From contig JACBWW010000020.1 of assembly GCA_020086605.1 (NCBI GenBank), forward strand, positions 15,177,382 through 15,241,381: a stretch of 64,000 bases of DNA. The letters run 5' to 3'. The DNA is from Lanius collurio. Its lineage: Eukaryota; Chordata; Aves; Passeriformes; Laniidae. Positions 38,017 to 47,700 of the stretch are shown piece after piece (within the stretch, counting starts at the first letter, position 1; every line of letters begins with the position of its first letter). The notes beneath the pieces were generated by a model, which was not told where the DNA came from, ran no database searches, and worked only from the letters and a program-made list of their open reading frames with translations. Both the position numbers and the translations under genes were made by a program.

Positions 38017-38349
38017 NNNNNNNNNNNNNNNNNNNNNNNNNNNNNNNNNNNNNNNNNNNNNNNNNNNNNNNNNNNNNNNNNNNNNNNNNNNNNNNNNNNN
38101 NNNNNNNNNNNNNNNNNNNNNNNNNNNNNNNNNNNNNNNNNNNNNNNNNNNNNNNNNNNNNNNNNNNNNNNNNNNNNNNNNNNNNNNNNNNNNNNNNNNN
38201 NNNNNNNNNNNNNNNNNNNNNNNNNNNNNNNNNNNNNNNNNNNNNNNNNNNNNNNNNNNNNNNNNNNNNNNNNNNNNNNNNNNNNNNNNNNNNNNNNNNN
38301 NNNNNNNNNNNNNNNNNNNNNNNNNNNNNNNNNNNNNNNNNNNNNNNNN
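38017..38349. other. Assembly gap (333 N)
   Basis: An unbroken run of N. The open frames of about 130 codons that span it on both strands are artefacts of reading through N. Confidence 0.99.
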
Positions 38350-38463
38350 TTCTGTCAGCCACGTAATATGACCACAGAATTGCTTTTGTGTGCAAAGAGT
38401 AACACTTAATGACTTCTATTCTGCTTAAAAAAATATGATGTTTTTAAATTGAATTTGACAAAT
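38350..38463 (+). repeat. 114-bp direct repeat, right copy, abutting the gap
   Basis: Exact copy of 37903-38016 beginning at the first base after the gap. The sequence then continues with AGAGAAGACACGTGC, which is not found after the left copy because the gap starts there. Confidence 0.97.
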
Positions 38464-38805
38464 AGAGAAGACACGTGCATGTGACTGTAGGTCACGACTG
38501 AAACAAAGATATACAGTCTGACTCATACCCTGGTGAAACCTTCCATTACAAATTAGAATGAACCTTGCTTTCTGTTTTCCTCTGCTTAAGCCATACACAC
38601 CTAGTAATTGAAAAAACAACTAAATAAACACAGAGTTAAAGAATTTTCCATTCTGTTTAACACAGCGTTTTGGATGGTTGTAAATGCAGCTGCCTAAGAG
38701 ACTTTGATTTCCTGGGAATAAAAGTAATTTCACTATGACATTATCCTTCTTACCCTGAAAAATATAGACAGTGAATGTAACAAGGAAAAAAGTCTTAATC
38801 ATATA

Positions 38806-39184
38806 TATAGAATCATAGAAAAATTTGGGTTGAAAGGCATTTTTAAAGGCCATGTAGTCCAACACCCCTGCAATGATCAGGGACTTTGTCAACTAGATCA
38901 GGTTGCTGAGCCTCATCCAGGCTGACCTTGAATGCTTCCAGGAATGGGGCATCCACCATCTATCTGGGCAACTTGTTCCAGTGTTTTACCTCCCCATTGT
39001 AAAAAATTCGTTCATTATATTTGCTCTAAACCAACCTTCTTTTAGTTTAAAATTATTATGCTTTGTCCTATTACAATAGGCCCTGCAAAAGATTTTGTCC
39101 CCATCTTTCTTGTAAGCCCCATTTAAGTACTAAAAGGCTGCAATGAGCTCTCCTCAGAGCCTTATCTTCTTCAAGCTTAACAAT
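38806..39184 (-). mobile_element. CR1 LINE, 3' part, split by an LTR
   Basis: On the minus strand this is the 3' end of a CR1 element. The plus strand begins at the terminal repeat (TAGAATCATAGAA) and reads GGCCATGTAGTCCAACACCC, TGACCTTGAATGCTTCCAGG and CACCATCTATCTGGGCAAC, all usual antisense CR1 landmarks. It stops at AAGCTTAACAA and resumes at 39783 with CCCCAATTCCTAGCC, which is continuous in intact CR1 copies. The two parts are therefore one element. Confidence 0.92.
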
Positions 39185-39782
39185 TATGCTGGTTTCAGCT
39201 GGGGAAGAGTTTACTTTCTTCAGTGGCTGGAAGGGGGCTGTACTTTGGATTTGTGGTGGACACAGGATTGATAACATAGAGATGTTTTAGTTACTGCTGA
39301 GCTGGGCTTACACAGAACCAAGGCCTTTCTGTTTTACATACTCTGTGCTTTACACCACTCTGGTGAAGGGACTGGAGGTGTGTGGGAGGCTGGGAGGACA
39401 CACACCCAGGACATGTGACTGCAACTCACCAAAGGGATATTCCAGGCCATATGATACCATCTGAGTACATAAAGCCGAGGGAAGAAAAAGGAAGGGGAGG
39501 ACATTTGGAGTGATGTTGTTTGTCTTCCCAAGTAACTGTTATGCATGATAGGGTCATGGTCTCCTGGAGATGGCTGAACACCTGCCTGCCCACAGGAAGG
39601 GGTGAATTAATTAATTGCTCTGCTTTACTTTACTACTGTACACAGCTTTTGCTTTCTCTATTAAGCTGTCTATATCACAACCCACAAGTTCTTCATCTTC
39701 TACTCCTCTGATTTTATCCCCTATCACTCTGACAGGGGAGAGCAGCTGCATGGGGCTGCTTGGCCAGGCTTAAACCACAGCA
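39185..39782 (+). mobile_element. LTR-A copy 3, solo LTR inserted into CR1
   Basis: It starts TATGCTGGTTTCAGCTGGGG (a G-to-A change in the usual TGTGCTGG start) and ends GGCTTAAACCACAGCA. Internal landmarks: GATAACATAGAGATGTTTT, AAAGGGATATTCCAGGCCAT, a TATA-like TACATAAAG at 39466-39474, an ATTAAG in place of ATTAAA near 39660, and CACAACCCACAAGTTC near the 3' end. The flanks are CAAT on the left and CAAC on the right, a 4-5 bp target duplication with one change. Because it interrupts the CR1, it is younger than that element. It is the cleanest of the three LTR-A copies. Confidence 0.9.
39466..39474 (+). promoter_or_regulatory. TATA-like box of LTR-A copy 3
   Basis: TACATAAAG lies about 280 bases into the LTR and about 195 bases before the ATTAAG signal, as expected for the U3/R border. 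Related avian LTRs have CATATAAAG here. Confidence 0.4.
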
Positions 39783-40185
39783 CAACCCCAATTCCTAGCC
39801 TTTCCTCATAGGAGAGATGCACCAGCCCTCTGATCACTTTTGTGGCCCTCCTCTGTACTTACTTCCAGCAGGTCCATGTCCTCCCTGTGCTGGGACCCCA
39901 GAGCTGGATGCAGGGTTCCAGGTGGGGTCTCACCAGAGCAGAGCAGAGCAGAGGGGCAGAATCCCCTCCCTGGCCCTGCTGCCCACGGTGCTCTGGATGC
40001 AGCCCGGGGCACGTTTGGCTCTCTGGGCTGTGAGTGCCCATGGCTGGGTCCTGTCCAGCCTCTCACTCACCAGCACCCCCAAGTCCCTCTTGGCTGGGCT
40101 ACTCTGGATCTGTTCATCCCCCGGCCTGTGTTGATTCATGGTGTTTCCCTTACATTTAGCCTTGTTGAACCTCGTGAAGATCATC
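39783..40185 (-). mobile_element. CR1 LINE, 5'-ward part of the split element
   Basis: This continues the CR1 broken at 39184. The minus strand encodes ALVRPHLEPCIQLWGPST, the conserved region near the end of CR1 ORF2, in the frame covering the complement of 39859-40041. Several overlapping frames of 60-118 codons on both strands are shadows of this GC-rich CR1 sequence. The 5' truncation point is near 40185, after which AT-rich unique DNA begins. Together with 38806-39184 the element is about 780 bp. Confidence 0.92.
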
Positions 40186-41158
40186 CACTGATGTAGTCAC
40201 TCCATCAGAGAAGGGCATTAGGTTGGTCAGATAGGACTTCTGCTGTATACTGAAGCCACATGACTTAAAGTATATCAAATGCTTTATAACTTCTTCCAGT
40301 AAAGTAACAGCTACAATTTTAAGTGCGCTCTAGGTTTTAAGGGATACTAGCAAAATAAGGAATGAATTTTACAATTATTAGACTTACATCTTTTAAGAAA
40401 GTAAGAGCATAGCGAATGTCAGAAGATGCATGAAATTAGGAGATTATTTAAATATTTCTTTACTTCTCTCTAGTGCTATATAGTCTACATCTCTGGGCAT
40501 CCAACAAGAAACCAGTGATGGTATTAGAAGTCACAAACAGGATATGAAATAAGGACTTTGCTGAGTTTACATGACATTTTCTTCCATCAGAGTCCTGGTA
40601 TCTTCTATCATATCTACCTGTTAAATTGCCTCATTTTTGTCCCTTTCTTGTTTTAGAATAAGCAGGGAAGTACTGGAATCTATTGTACTACATTCTGTTT
40701 GCAATAAGCTGTAGTTCCAAATCTTATAAAATAAAGTTGGATTTGCATATCAAAGTTGATTGTCCTAAGGGCAAAAAGTCATGATAAAGTTATTCCTTAA
40801 TCTTTAGACCATGCTGCAGTACAATTTTCCTTCCTGTCAGCCTGAGAGGCTCAGAGCTCCTGCCTGTCTCAAACCTACAGAGAGTTCTTACTGGGAAGCT
40901 GGAGGCTGATCCTGTAGCTAGATTCCAAATAATGGTACGAGCTCAGTACAGGGGAAAAGAAATAAAAACACTTTTATCATTAATCTGAAGCTGTCAAGAA
41001 TGTTTTGAAAAATTTGGATCACATACCTGATATATGAGTTTCATCTGAAATTTGTTGTGCTTCTTTGTAAAGAACAGACAATTGGCAGCACAAGCACTCT
41101 CTTGGTAAGTGTGAAATATGGATTTTTTTTTGTGCTTTCTTGAGTTCTTATGTCACCA
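40186..41158. other. Unique spacer between CR1 and LTR-C
   Basis: AT-rich sequence with no recognisable element or open frame of note. Confidence 0.5.
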
Positions 41159-41337
41159 TGTTGTGGCTTGACACTGACCCAGCGTCAGGCACAAGAACCA
41201 CTCACTCACCTTCCCCTGCCACAGCTGAGCAGAGGAGGGAAAAAGGAAAAAAAGTTAAGAAAGTCTTCATGAGTGAGATAAGGACTGGGAGAAACACTTC
41301 AAGGGCGAAATAGGCTCAACTTAAGTTGCAAAGTGAA

Positions 41338-41343
41338 TTTATT
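41338..41343 (-). promoter_or_regulatory. AATAAA signal of LTR-C
   Basis: The minus strand reads TGGTAGTAATAAATTCAC, about 180 bases from the LTR 3' end. It sets the polarity and matches the GTAATAAA context in LTR-B. Confidence 0.6.
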
Positions 41344-41610
41344 ACTACCAGAATCAGAGGAGGACAATGAGAAGCAAAATAAGCCCTTAGAACACCTTCT
41401 CCCTCAGCCCTTCCCTCCTTCCCACTGACGGCACAGGGAGACAGGGTACAGGGGTTTGGTCAGTCCATCAGCAAGATTTCCTTCCGCTGCTCCACGAGAG
41501 GAGTCTTCATCTGTGAGGCCATGGGTCCCTCACACGTGAGACACTTCTCCTGAACTTCCCTGGAGAGAGTCTACTCTCAGGAGCAGAAGCCACACCGCAC
41601 CTGTGGCAGT

Positions 41611-41967
41611 GTGAGCCCCTCCCGGGGCACAGAGCCCTCCCAAACCTGCCGTGAGCCCCTCCCAGGGCACAGAGCCCCCCAAACCTGCCGTGAGCCCCTC
41701 CCAGGGCACACAGCCCCCCAAACCTGCCGTGAGCCCCTCCCAGGGGACAGAGCCCTCCCAAACCTGCCGTGAGCCCCTCCCGGGGCACAGAGCCCCCCAA
41801 ACCTGCCGTGAGCCCCTCCCAGGGCACAGAGCCCTCCCAAACCTGCCGTGAGCCCCTCCCGGGGGACAGAGCCCTCCCAAACCTGCCGTGAGCCCCTCCC
41901 GGGGCACAGAGCCCTCCCAAACCTGCTGTGAGCCCCTCCCAGGGCACACAGCCCTCCCCAAACTGCT
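41611..41967. repeat. Nine-unit minisatellite (39-40 bp) inside LTR-C
   Basis: The units run GTGAGCCCCTCCC(A/G)GGG, (C/G)ACA(G/C)AGCCC, (T)CCCAAACCTGCC. Their lengths in order are 40, 39, 39, 40, 39, 40, 40, 40 and 40 bases. Differences are confined to a few positions (A or G after CCC, GGGC or GGGG, CACAGAG or CACACAG, CCCTCCC or CCCCCC). The last two units end CTGCT instead of CTGCC, so the array is oldest or most diverged at its high-coordinate edge. Because the unit length varies between 39 and 40, frames shift along the array. Confidence 0.95.
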
Positions 41968-42610
41968 GCACCATGGGTCTCTCTTCCCTCGGGGTGCAGT
42001 GCTCCAAGGACAGGCTGCTCCAGCCTGGAAGCAGGGCCCTCTCTCTCCATGGGATCTCCCATGGGATCACAGCCTCCTCCAGGCACCAACCCACTCCGGC
42101 ACGGGCACCACCTCAGGGGCTGTGTGTGGGTCTCTGCATCCCCCATGCACCCATGAGCTGTGGGGGGGATTTCTGCATCCTGCAAGCACCCACGGGCTGT
42201 GGGTGGATCTCTGCATCCCCCGTGGACCCTGGGCTGCAGAGGCACAACCTGCTTCACCGTGGTTTTCACCACGGCCTGCAGAGGAACCTCAGCTCCGGTG
42301 CCTGGAGCACCTCCTGCCCTGCTTCTTCACTGACCTTGGTGTCGCCATGTTGTTCTCTCTCACATGTTCTCACCTCCTCCTCTTCTCTGACTAGAATCCA
42401 AAATCTTATTACTCTGGTTTTGTTTTCTTCTTAAATGTGTCATCACAGAGGCATTACCAACCTCTCTCCTTGGCCCAGTTTTGGTCAGCAGCATGCCTGC
42501 CTTCAGAGCCATCAGCCATTGGCACTGCTGGACATGGTAGAAACTTCCAGCAGCTTCCTCACAGGAGCCACCTCCATGGCCTCCCTGCTGCCGAAAACCA
42601 GGCCATAACA

Positions 42611-45533
42611 AACCAATACACACTGTTAGTGTTAACTCACTAACACAGCAATGAAACTTAACTTTTATTTTAATGAAAATAAAACATTCATATGAACCAG
42701 AAAAAAGCATTATTGTGACCTTAAATCAAGTTTAAATGAAACATAGGTTTGTACTGAACCATGCAGTCCATTAAATAATGGATGGACCTAACCATCACAA
42801 GTCAAAGTCTGCCTTTGCCCAACAGTGACATGTAACTAATATTATCCTGTTGCATCAGTGAGCTACATATTTCCGTCATCCATACAACAACTACGTGTGT
42901 ACCTTGGCACACCTTCTCCATGATGCACACATCTGCTTCATGATGCTTACAGTTTCAGCATCTCAGTATGAAATGCCCTTAAATCTTAAAAATGTTTGAT
43001 TTATTTTGCTTGAAATTGTATTTACTGTGTATCTTGCAGCATGTTACGAGTTGGAATGCAAAAGACAATGAAGAGGAAGGAGAAAAGAAAGCATGTGTGA
43101 AGAAGCAAATAAATAATCTGTTAAATTTTTTAAGGCACAAATTTGTGTGAAATCCTCTGTGAGGATTAATCTCTCATAACTGAATCATAGGAGGTACAGA
43201 AAAAAAGGACTCTAAGCACCTTCTTCAGCTATAATTTACATATACTTACCTTTTTTCCAGCACAATTATTTCTTCCACTTGGCCTATGAGTTAGACCTTT
43301 TGACACTGCTGGAGTCCAGGAGTCATAACAGAGGTATTGTGAAATGACATATAACTAACTGCATGTCAGTAAGTGGGTGTGATCCTAAGGGAATCTTAAT
43401 GAAGCTAAATGAGTAATTGAGCCTGAGAAAGTTGGAGCAAGGGTGATGTGCACTCCAAAAATAGATTTTTGCAATTTCCAGTCACTTCTGCCCTTAACAG
43501 ACCATCGTAAGCACAAGATATTTTTGTCTGTTTGTTATGTGAAATACTATTTTGCTTCTAAAAGCTAAGCTTCAAACTGCTTTTGATTACCAAATGCAAA
43601 ACCATACATTTGATGAACTACTACAGAAGAGGCAAACTCAAATTGAAACCCAAGACTTAAAGAGTTTAGGTTTAAAAAAATATTTTTTTTCTACTGAGTA
43701 CATAGAACTAAATAGAAAGAATGGAAAAAATGTGTGAAAAATAGGGAATTGTTAGGTAAATTGATATTCAAACTCTGAAAATTCTCAGGACCTGTTCTAA
43801 ACTGGATTAGCATAATATAAACGAAACAATGGCAATTATTAAGTTTGAGACTAAGTACTTTCTGGCTGAAAAGAATTCTATACTTCCATCATTTTGGACT
43901 CCCTCCACAATGCAGTACAATCCTGTAAAAGGTTGGTGTTACAGTACAAGATGCATATTTTTTCTCATATTTGGTTCTAGAATAGATCCTTCATCAGGTC
44001 TAGTTACAGTGTTACATTAAGTATGTACATATATACATACGTTGAGGATCTAAAAGGTGTTGATTTCATCAGTAAATTAAACAAATAGTGATTAGGGTGT
44101 CAGTAATGAATAAATAAAGACAGATCAGAAGACAAATCATGAGTTTTAGCCAATTTGCTGGAACTTAGAGTGTCACAGACTAAGAACAAGTGATCAGTTC
44201 CCTCCTATGGCAGTTGTAAACAAGCCAAGAATACATGAAGCAAAATATAAGATTTTGATTGGTAACAAAAAATTAACATTTGTTTTGTAGATGGTTAGCA
44301 ACCATGTAGAGAATATCAGAAAGTGATATCCTGTGTCAAGGAAGCTGTAGCTAGGATCTTTGGATCCCAGCAATTGGACAGGCAGTGTTTACTGTTTGTT
44401 AAGTCTCTTTACTCTGCCTGGCTGCTTGCTAAACTGCCTCGGGACAGGAAGGAAAGCTAAGTGATGAATTTGGTGTTTATCTGAGTTTGTGTTTAGGGAG
44501 CTCAGGAATCCCCAGGTAACAGGAATGACAAGCCTTCAGGGAAGAGTGAGTTACTGATTAGCCATAGTTTGAGTCATAGGGTTAAAGCATCCATAAGGAT
44601 TTTGAATAGATACTAAGAATAGAGGTTATTCCTTTGACTTCAGCGAGGCCAAACTTGTACACCATGGTGGTACCTAAACAGAGACAGTCATAATTGTTTG
44701 GAGTGCAACAGTCATAGTTGTTTGCATTTGGCTATTTCTGCATTCTTATGCATAACATTCTGTAATATTTCTTTCAACCATATATAATGCTTGTCTGCAG
44801 AAACTAAAATATCTCTATGGAGCAGGAGCTATAATTCTAATCATAGAATTATCTTTTGGATTTAGTTTAGTATTTACCAGATAATTTCAGGTTCTTTTAA
44901 GAAGACAGTGGAATGTTATTACCTTTATCAGTTTCTGTTCTTCCAGCAGTGATTATGCCGTAACTCATTTGGTGATTCATTCTCACTGTTATTTTTCATT
45001 GCCTTTTTCTGAATTTTATTTTTTGCTTTAGGACAAAGAGTTAAGGCAAAGTAATCATAAGATAAAATAAAGGCTTTTCTGTCCCATCTTCTTTCAGTAG
45101 AGATTAAACAATCTTTGTTGACTGACAGAATGGATTTTTCATTGAGTACAATGTGCTTTTTCTTGAGACTACATTTAAACATAGAATATTTTTATGTTAT
45201 CAGAGTAATGATGACAACTGCAAGCAAGTCTCAGAACTTTGCAACAAAATGAATACATTTAATGAATTTACTCTCATAGAAATACATCAAATAGTGCAAT
45301 AGATTTCATAATATGCACATTTTGTGCCAATATATTATTCCTCTTAATGTCCCCAGATTTTAAATGCATATTTTTCCATATTTAAATTAATAAATGAGAA
45401 ATACCTAGCCTATATATAAATTTTGTTATAATCATAACAATTTTCTACTGTACACACACATGAAAGATGCTAGCCCATATTCCAGTCTTTTCTGAAAAAG
45501 TATGAAACAGTTCTAGCTTCTATAATATATTAG
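42611..45533. other. Unique sequence between LTR-C and LTR-B copy 2
   Basis: AT-rich; the longest frame is about 84 codons (complement of 44928-45182) and is Lys/Asn-rich with no recognised domain. Nothing is supported. Confidence 0.5.
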
Positions 45534-46871
45534 TGTTGTGGTTTGACACAACTAAGCATCAAGCACGTAAAATATCAGTTATTTTATAAAGAAAACAAAA
45601 TAAGAAAATATTGAGGAAAACTAGATAGCTGTGAGGCAAAAAACAGGCTCAAACTTAAACGGTTGCAGAACAAGGAGAAAGTTTTATTACTAACAGAATT
45701 AAAAGTTAAAAGATATAAGAAATTAAAACACAAACACCCTTCCCCCTGCTCCCTTCTTCTCAGCACTTTACTCTTCTTTTTAACTAGCACAAAAGATAAC
45801 ACAACATCGGATTCTAGTCAGTGTTACAGTTCTCGAAAAGTCTTTTTCTTATGCTTAAGGAAAAAAGAGTTTCTTCTTCTTGCTTCACATGGTTTCTCAA
45901 GCTGCCCCCAACAACAGACCCGCCCGGAAAGAAACAATCTGCTGTGGTGTAATACATCTCTTCTATGAGAAAAATATCAGTTTTTTCACACTGCCACACC
46001 TGGGCCATCACATGGGGTTATCAGTCTTTTTAAGGATGGATCATTTTGGCCTGAACACAAAGGCTTTTTCTGCTACAAATCCTTAAAAGCCTCTCACTGT
46101 TTCTATATATCCTGGCATGGGCAACTCTTCACAATCTTCACGGGCTACACGTAAGTCTTCCATCCCCCCATGCACTCCAAATGGGTTGAAGAGACAAACA
46201 GTCTGAGATATTACAGTTTCTTACCACCACATGCCAGAAGTATTTTTAAGCTCCGCGCAAGGAACGCGGCACCGCCCCTTTTCTCCCATCGCCATTCCTG
46301 CTCCGTCTCACATGGCTCACTCTCTCTCTGACTCTGAAACTTCTATGGTGAAGGGTGTTCTTGTTCAGGCTTTATGGTGAAGAAAGCTTTGCTCTTTTTG
46401 TGCTGCTGGCTGCAGAAAGGAGGTTCCCTCCCACTCCCACTGGTTCCATGTGGAGAACAGGGTGGGGGTGGGGGGGTCTGCCGGTCCCAAGAAGCTGCTC
46501 TGGAAAGATTCCAGCTGTGTAGCAGTCTATGGCTGGGTCCAGCTCTCTGGCAGTCTCCATGGCTGGGTTTAGCTGTGTGCCAGCCCATGGCTGGGTTTAG
46601 CTGCCTGGGCTCTGGGATGGCTCCTTCCCCAGCGACCCAGGGTCCGTGCCGCAGCATCAGGAAGAGGGGAAGGGGGCCGGGGCTTTGGCCCGGCCCGGCC
46701 TGGCAGGACCTCAGCCTGGTGGGGCCCGGAGGCTCCGAGGCCGTCCCCACCTCCCTCAGGCGGGCTGGAACAAGTGGAACTCCCACCTTTCTGTGCGGCT
46801 TAAATGTGTAAATTGTAAGAAGCTCTATTGGCCTGAAAATCTGTCTATCAACTCAGATTCAACCCACTACA
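45534..46871 (-). mobile_element. LTR-B copy 2, 1338 bp solo LTR with perfect 5-bp TSD
   Basis: The plus strand runs from TGTTGTGGTTTGACAC to TCAACCCACTACA. These ends are inverted repeats of each other (TGTTGTGGTTTGA against TGTAGTGGGTTGA). ATTAG lies directly outside on both sides (45529-45533 and 46872-46876). The minus strand carries AGTAATAAAACTTTC, giving AATAAA. The GC-rich part (46240-46790) is the upstream half in this polarity. The element is co-linear with LTR-B copy 1 at 5751-7015 but clearly diverged from it. Open frames of up to 147 codons in the GC-rich part on both strands are non-coding. No retroviral gene adjoins. Confidence 0.9.
45686..45691 (-). promoter_or_regulatory. AATAAA signal of LTR-B copy 2
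   Basis: The minus strand reads TTAGTAATAAAACTTTC, about 150 bases from the 3' end of the LTR, as in copy 1. Confidence 0.5.
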
Positions 46872-47360
46872 ATTAGCAAAAAGACTTCCTGGAAATCTAG
46901 CACACTCAAGGTGCAAATCAGAAAATAATAAAAAAAAAAATCTCATTAATTTATTATAGACTCACTTTTGGATTCAGATCCTCAAACAAACTAGGAGTCT
47001 CAGTGGAATTTTGTCACTTTACAACAGCTATGGATTAACTCTACACATGGAAATTGGAACAGGATACTTGAGCTGGCAATACCTAAAATCTGAATACAGC
47101 ATTAATTTTGCATACACGATCAAGCAGATATAATAGTACTCTGATCTCACATCTTCTGAATGGTACCTGCTACTATTCAAATATTGCCCTTTTTATTCCT
47201 TCCACTTCCAATAACAAATTTTTAAGTCTCTGGAGAACAAAGTACTTCATCCATACTGATTAAATAGCTTTAGAAGTCTATAAGAAGAGGCCTGGAGGCA
47301 CAAATAATCCAGAAGGTATTTGGAAAGCAGTGGCAACAATTTTTTGGTACAAGTGGTGAA
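46872..47360. other. Spacer between LTR-B copy 2 and CR1 remnant
   Basis: Apart from the ATTAG duplication at 46872-46876, nothing clear is seen. The last 80 bases (from about 47280) may already belong to the CR1 remnant but are too decayed to be sure. Confidence 0.45.
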
Positions 47361-47700
47361 GGAACCAGTGTGCTGCTGGACCTTATATTAACTAGCAGTG
47401 AAAATCTGTTTAGAGATGTAAAAGCTTAGGGCAGTATGGCTACAGTGACCAAAAGATCGTAGAGTTGAATATCCTATGAGGAGGGAGCAGGGTACTGAAT
47501 AGGACCAAAACCTTGGATTTCAGGGTAGCCAATTTTGTCTTCTTCGGGGACCTTCTTGGAATAATCTCACAGAAACATGCCCTAATGAGACAGATCTCTT
47601 TGTTCACAGTCAAGAATAATGCATCCCCATGGGCAAGAAAGCAGACAAAAAGGACAGGGAGACCTGTCAAGGAGCTTCTGTCCCATCATAAATACAAAAT
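47361..47700 (+). pseudogene. CR1 ORF2 remnant (end of endonuclease domain)
   Basis: The translation in the frame of 47361 begins GTSVLLDLILTSSENLFRDV, the conserved stretch of CR1-type ORF2 just before the last catalytic block of the apurinic-like endonuclease. A stop follows at 47427. After a one-base loss the frame continues as GYSDQKIVE, where intact elements have SDH; the catalytic His is Gln (CAA, 47450-47452). Further on come a TGA at a former Arg codon, TLDFRVANFVFFGDLL, and GRPVKELLSHHKYKM, matching the linker towards the reverse transcriptase. The piece is internal, with no 3' end, so it is an old fragment cut on both sides. It resembles no cellular gene. Confidence 0.75.

Larger units (their letters stand above)
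41159..42610 (-). mobile_element. LTR-C, long avian ERV solo LTR (about 1.45 kb)
   Basis: On the minus strand it starts TGTTATGGCCTGGTTTTCGG at 42610 and ends GTGTCAAGCCACAACA at 41159. This is a well-known avian LTR type with a GC-rich body full of GGTGCCTGGAGGAGGCTGTG-like blocks. AATAAA is on the minus strand at 41338-41343. The flanks are CACCA on the left and AACCA on the right, a 5-bp target duplication with one mismatch. The body carries a nine-unit minisatellite at 41611-41967. Open frames of 66 to 231 codons on both strands (for example the complement of 41577-42272) exist because the repeat lacks stops; they contain repeated Gly/Leu/Cys/Pro motifs and resemble no retroviral protein. 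Confidence 0.88.

Noticed and set aside
37997..38409. Open frames of 132-135 codons on both strands
   Set aside because: They read through 333 N and contain no real coding sequence.
41577..42272. 231-codon minus-strand open frame with Gly/Leu/Cys repeats, plus overlapping frames of 143-195 codons
   Set aside because: They lie in LTR-C and exist because the 39-40 bp repeat has no stop in several frames; no protein family is recognisable.
46343..46811. Frames of about 145 codons on both strands in a GC-rich block, possibly a CpG-island gene
   Set aside because: The block is the GC-rich half of LTR-B copy 2, bounded by target duplications.
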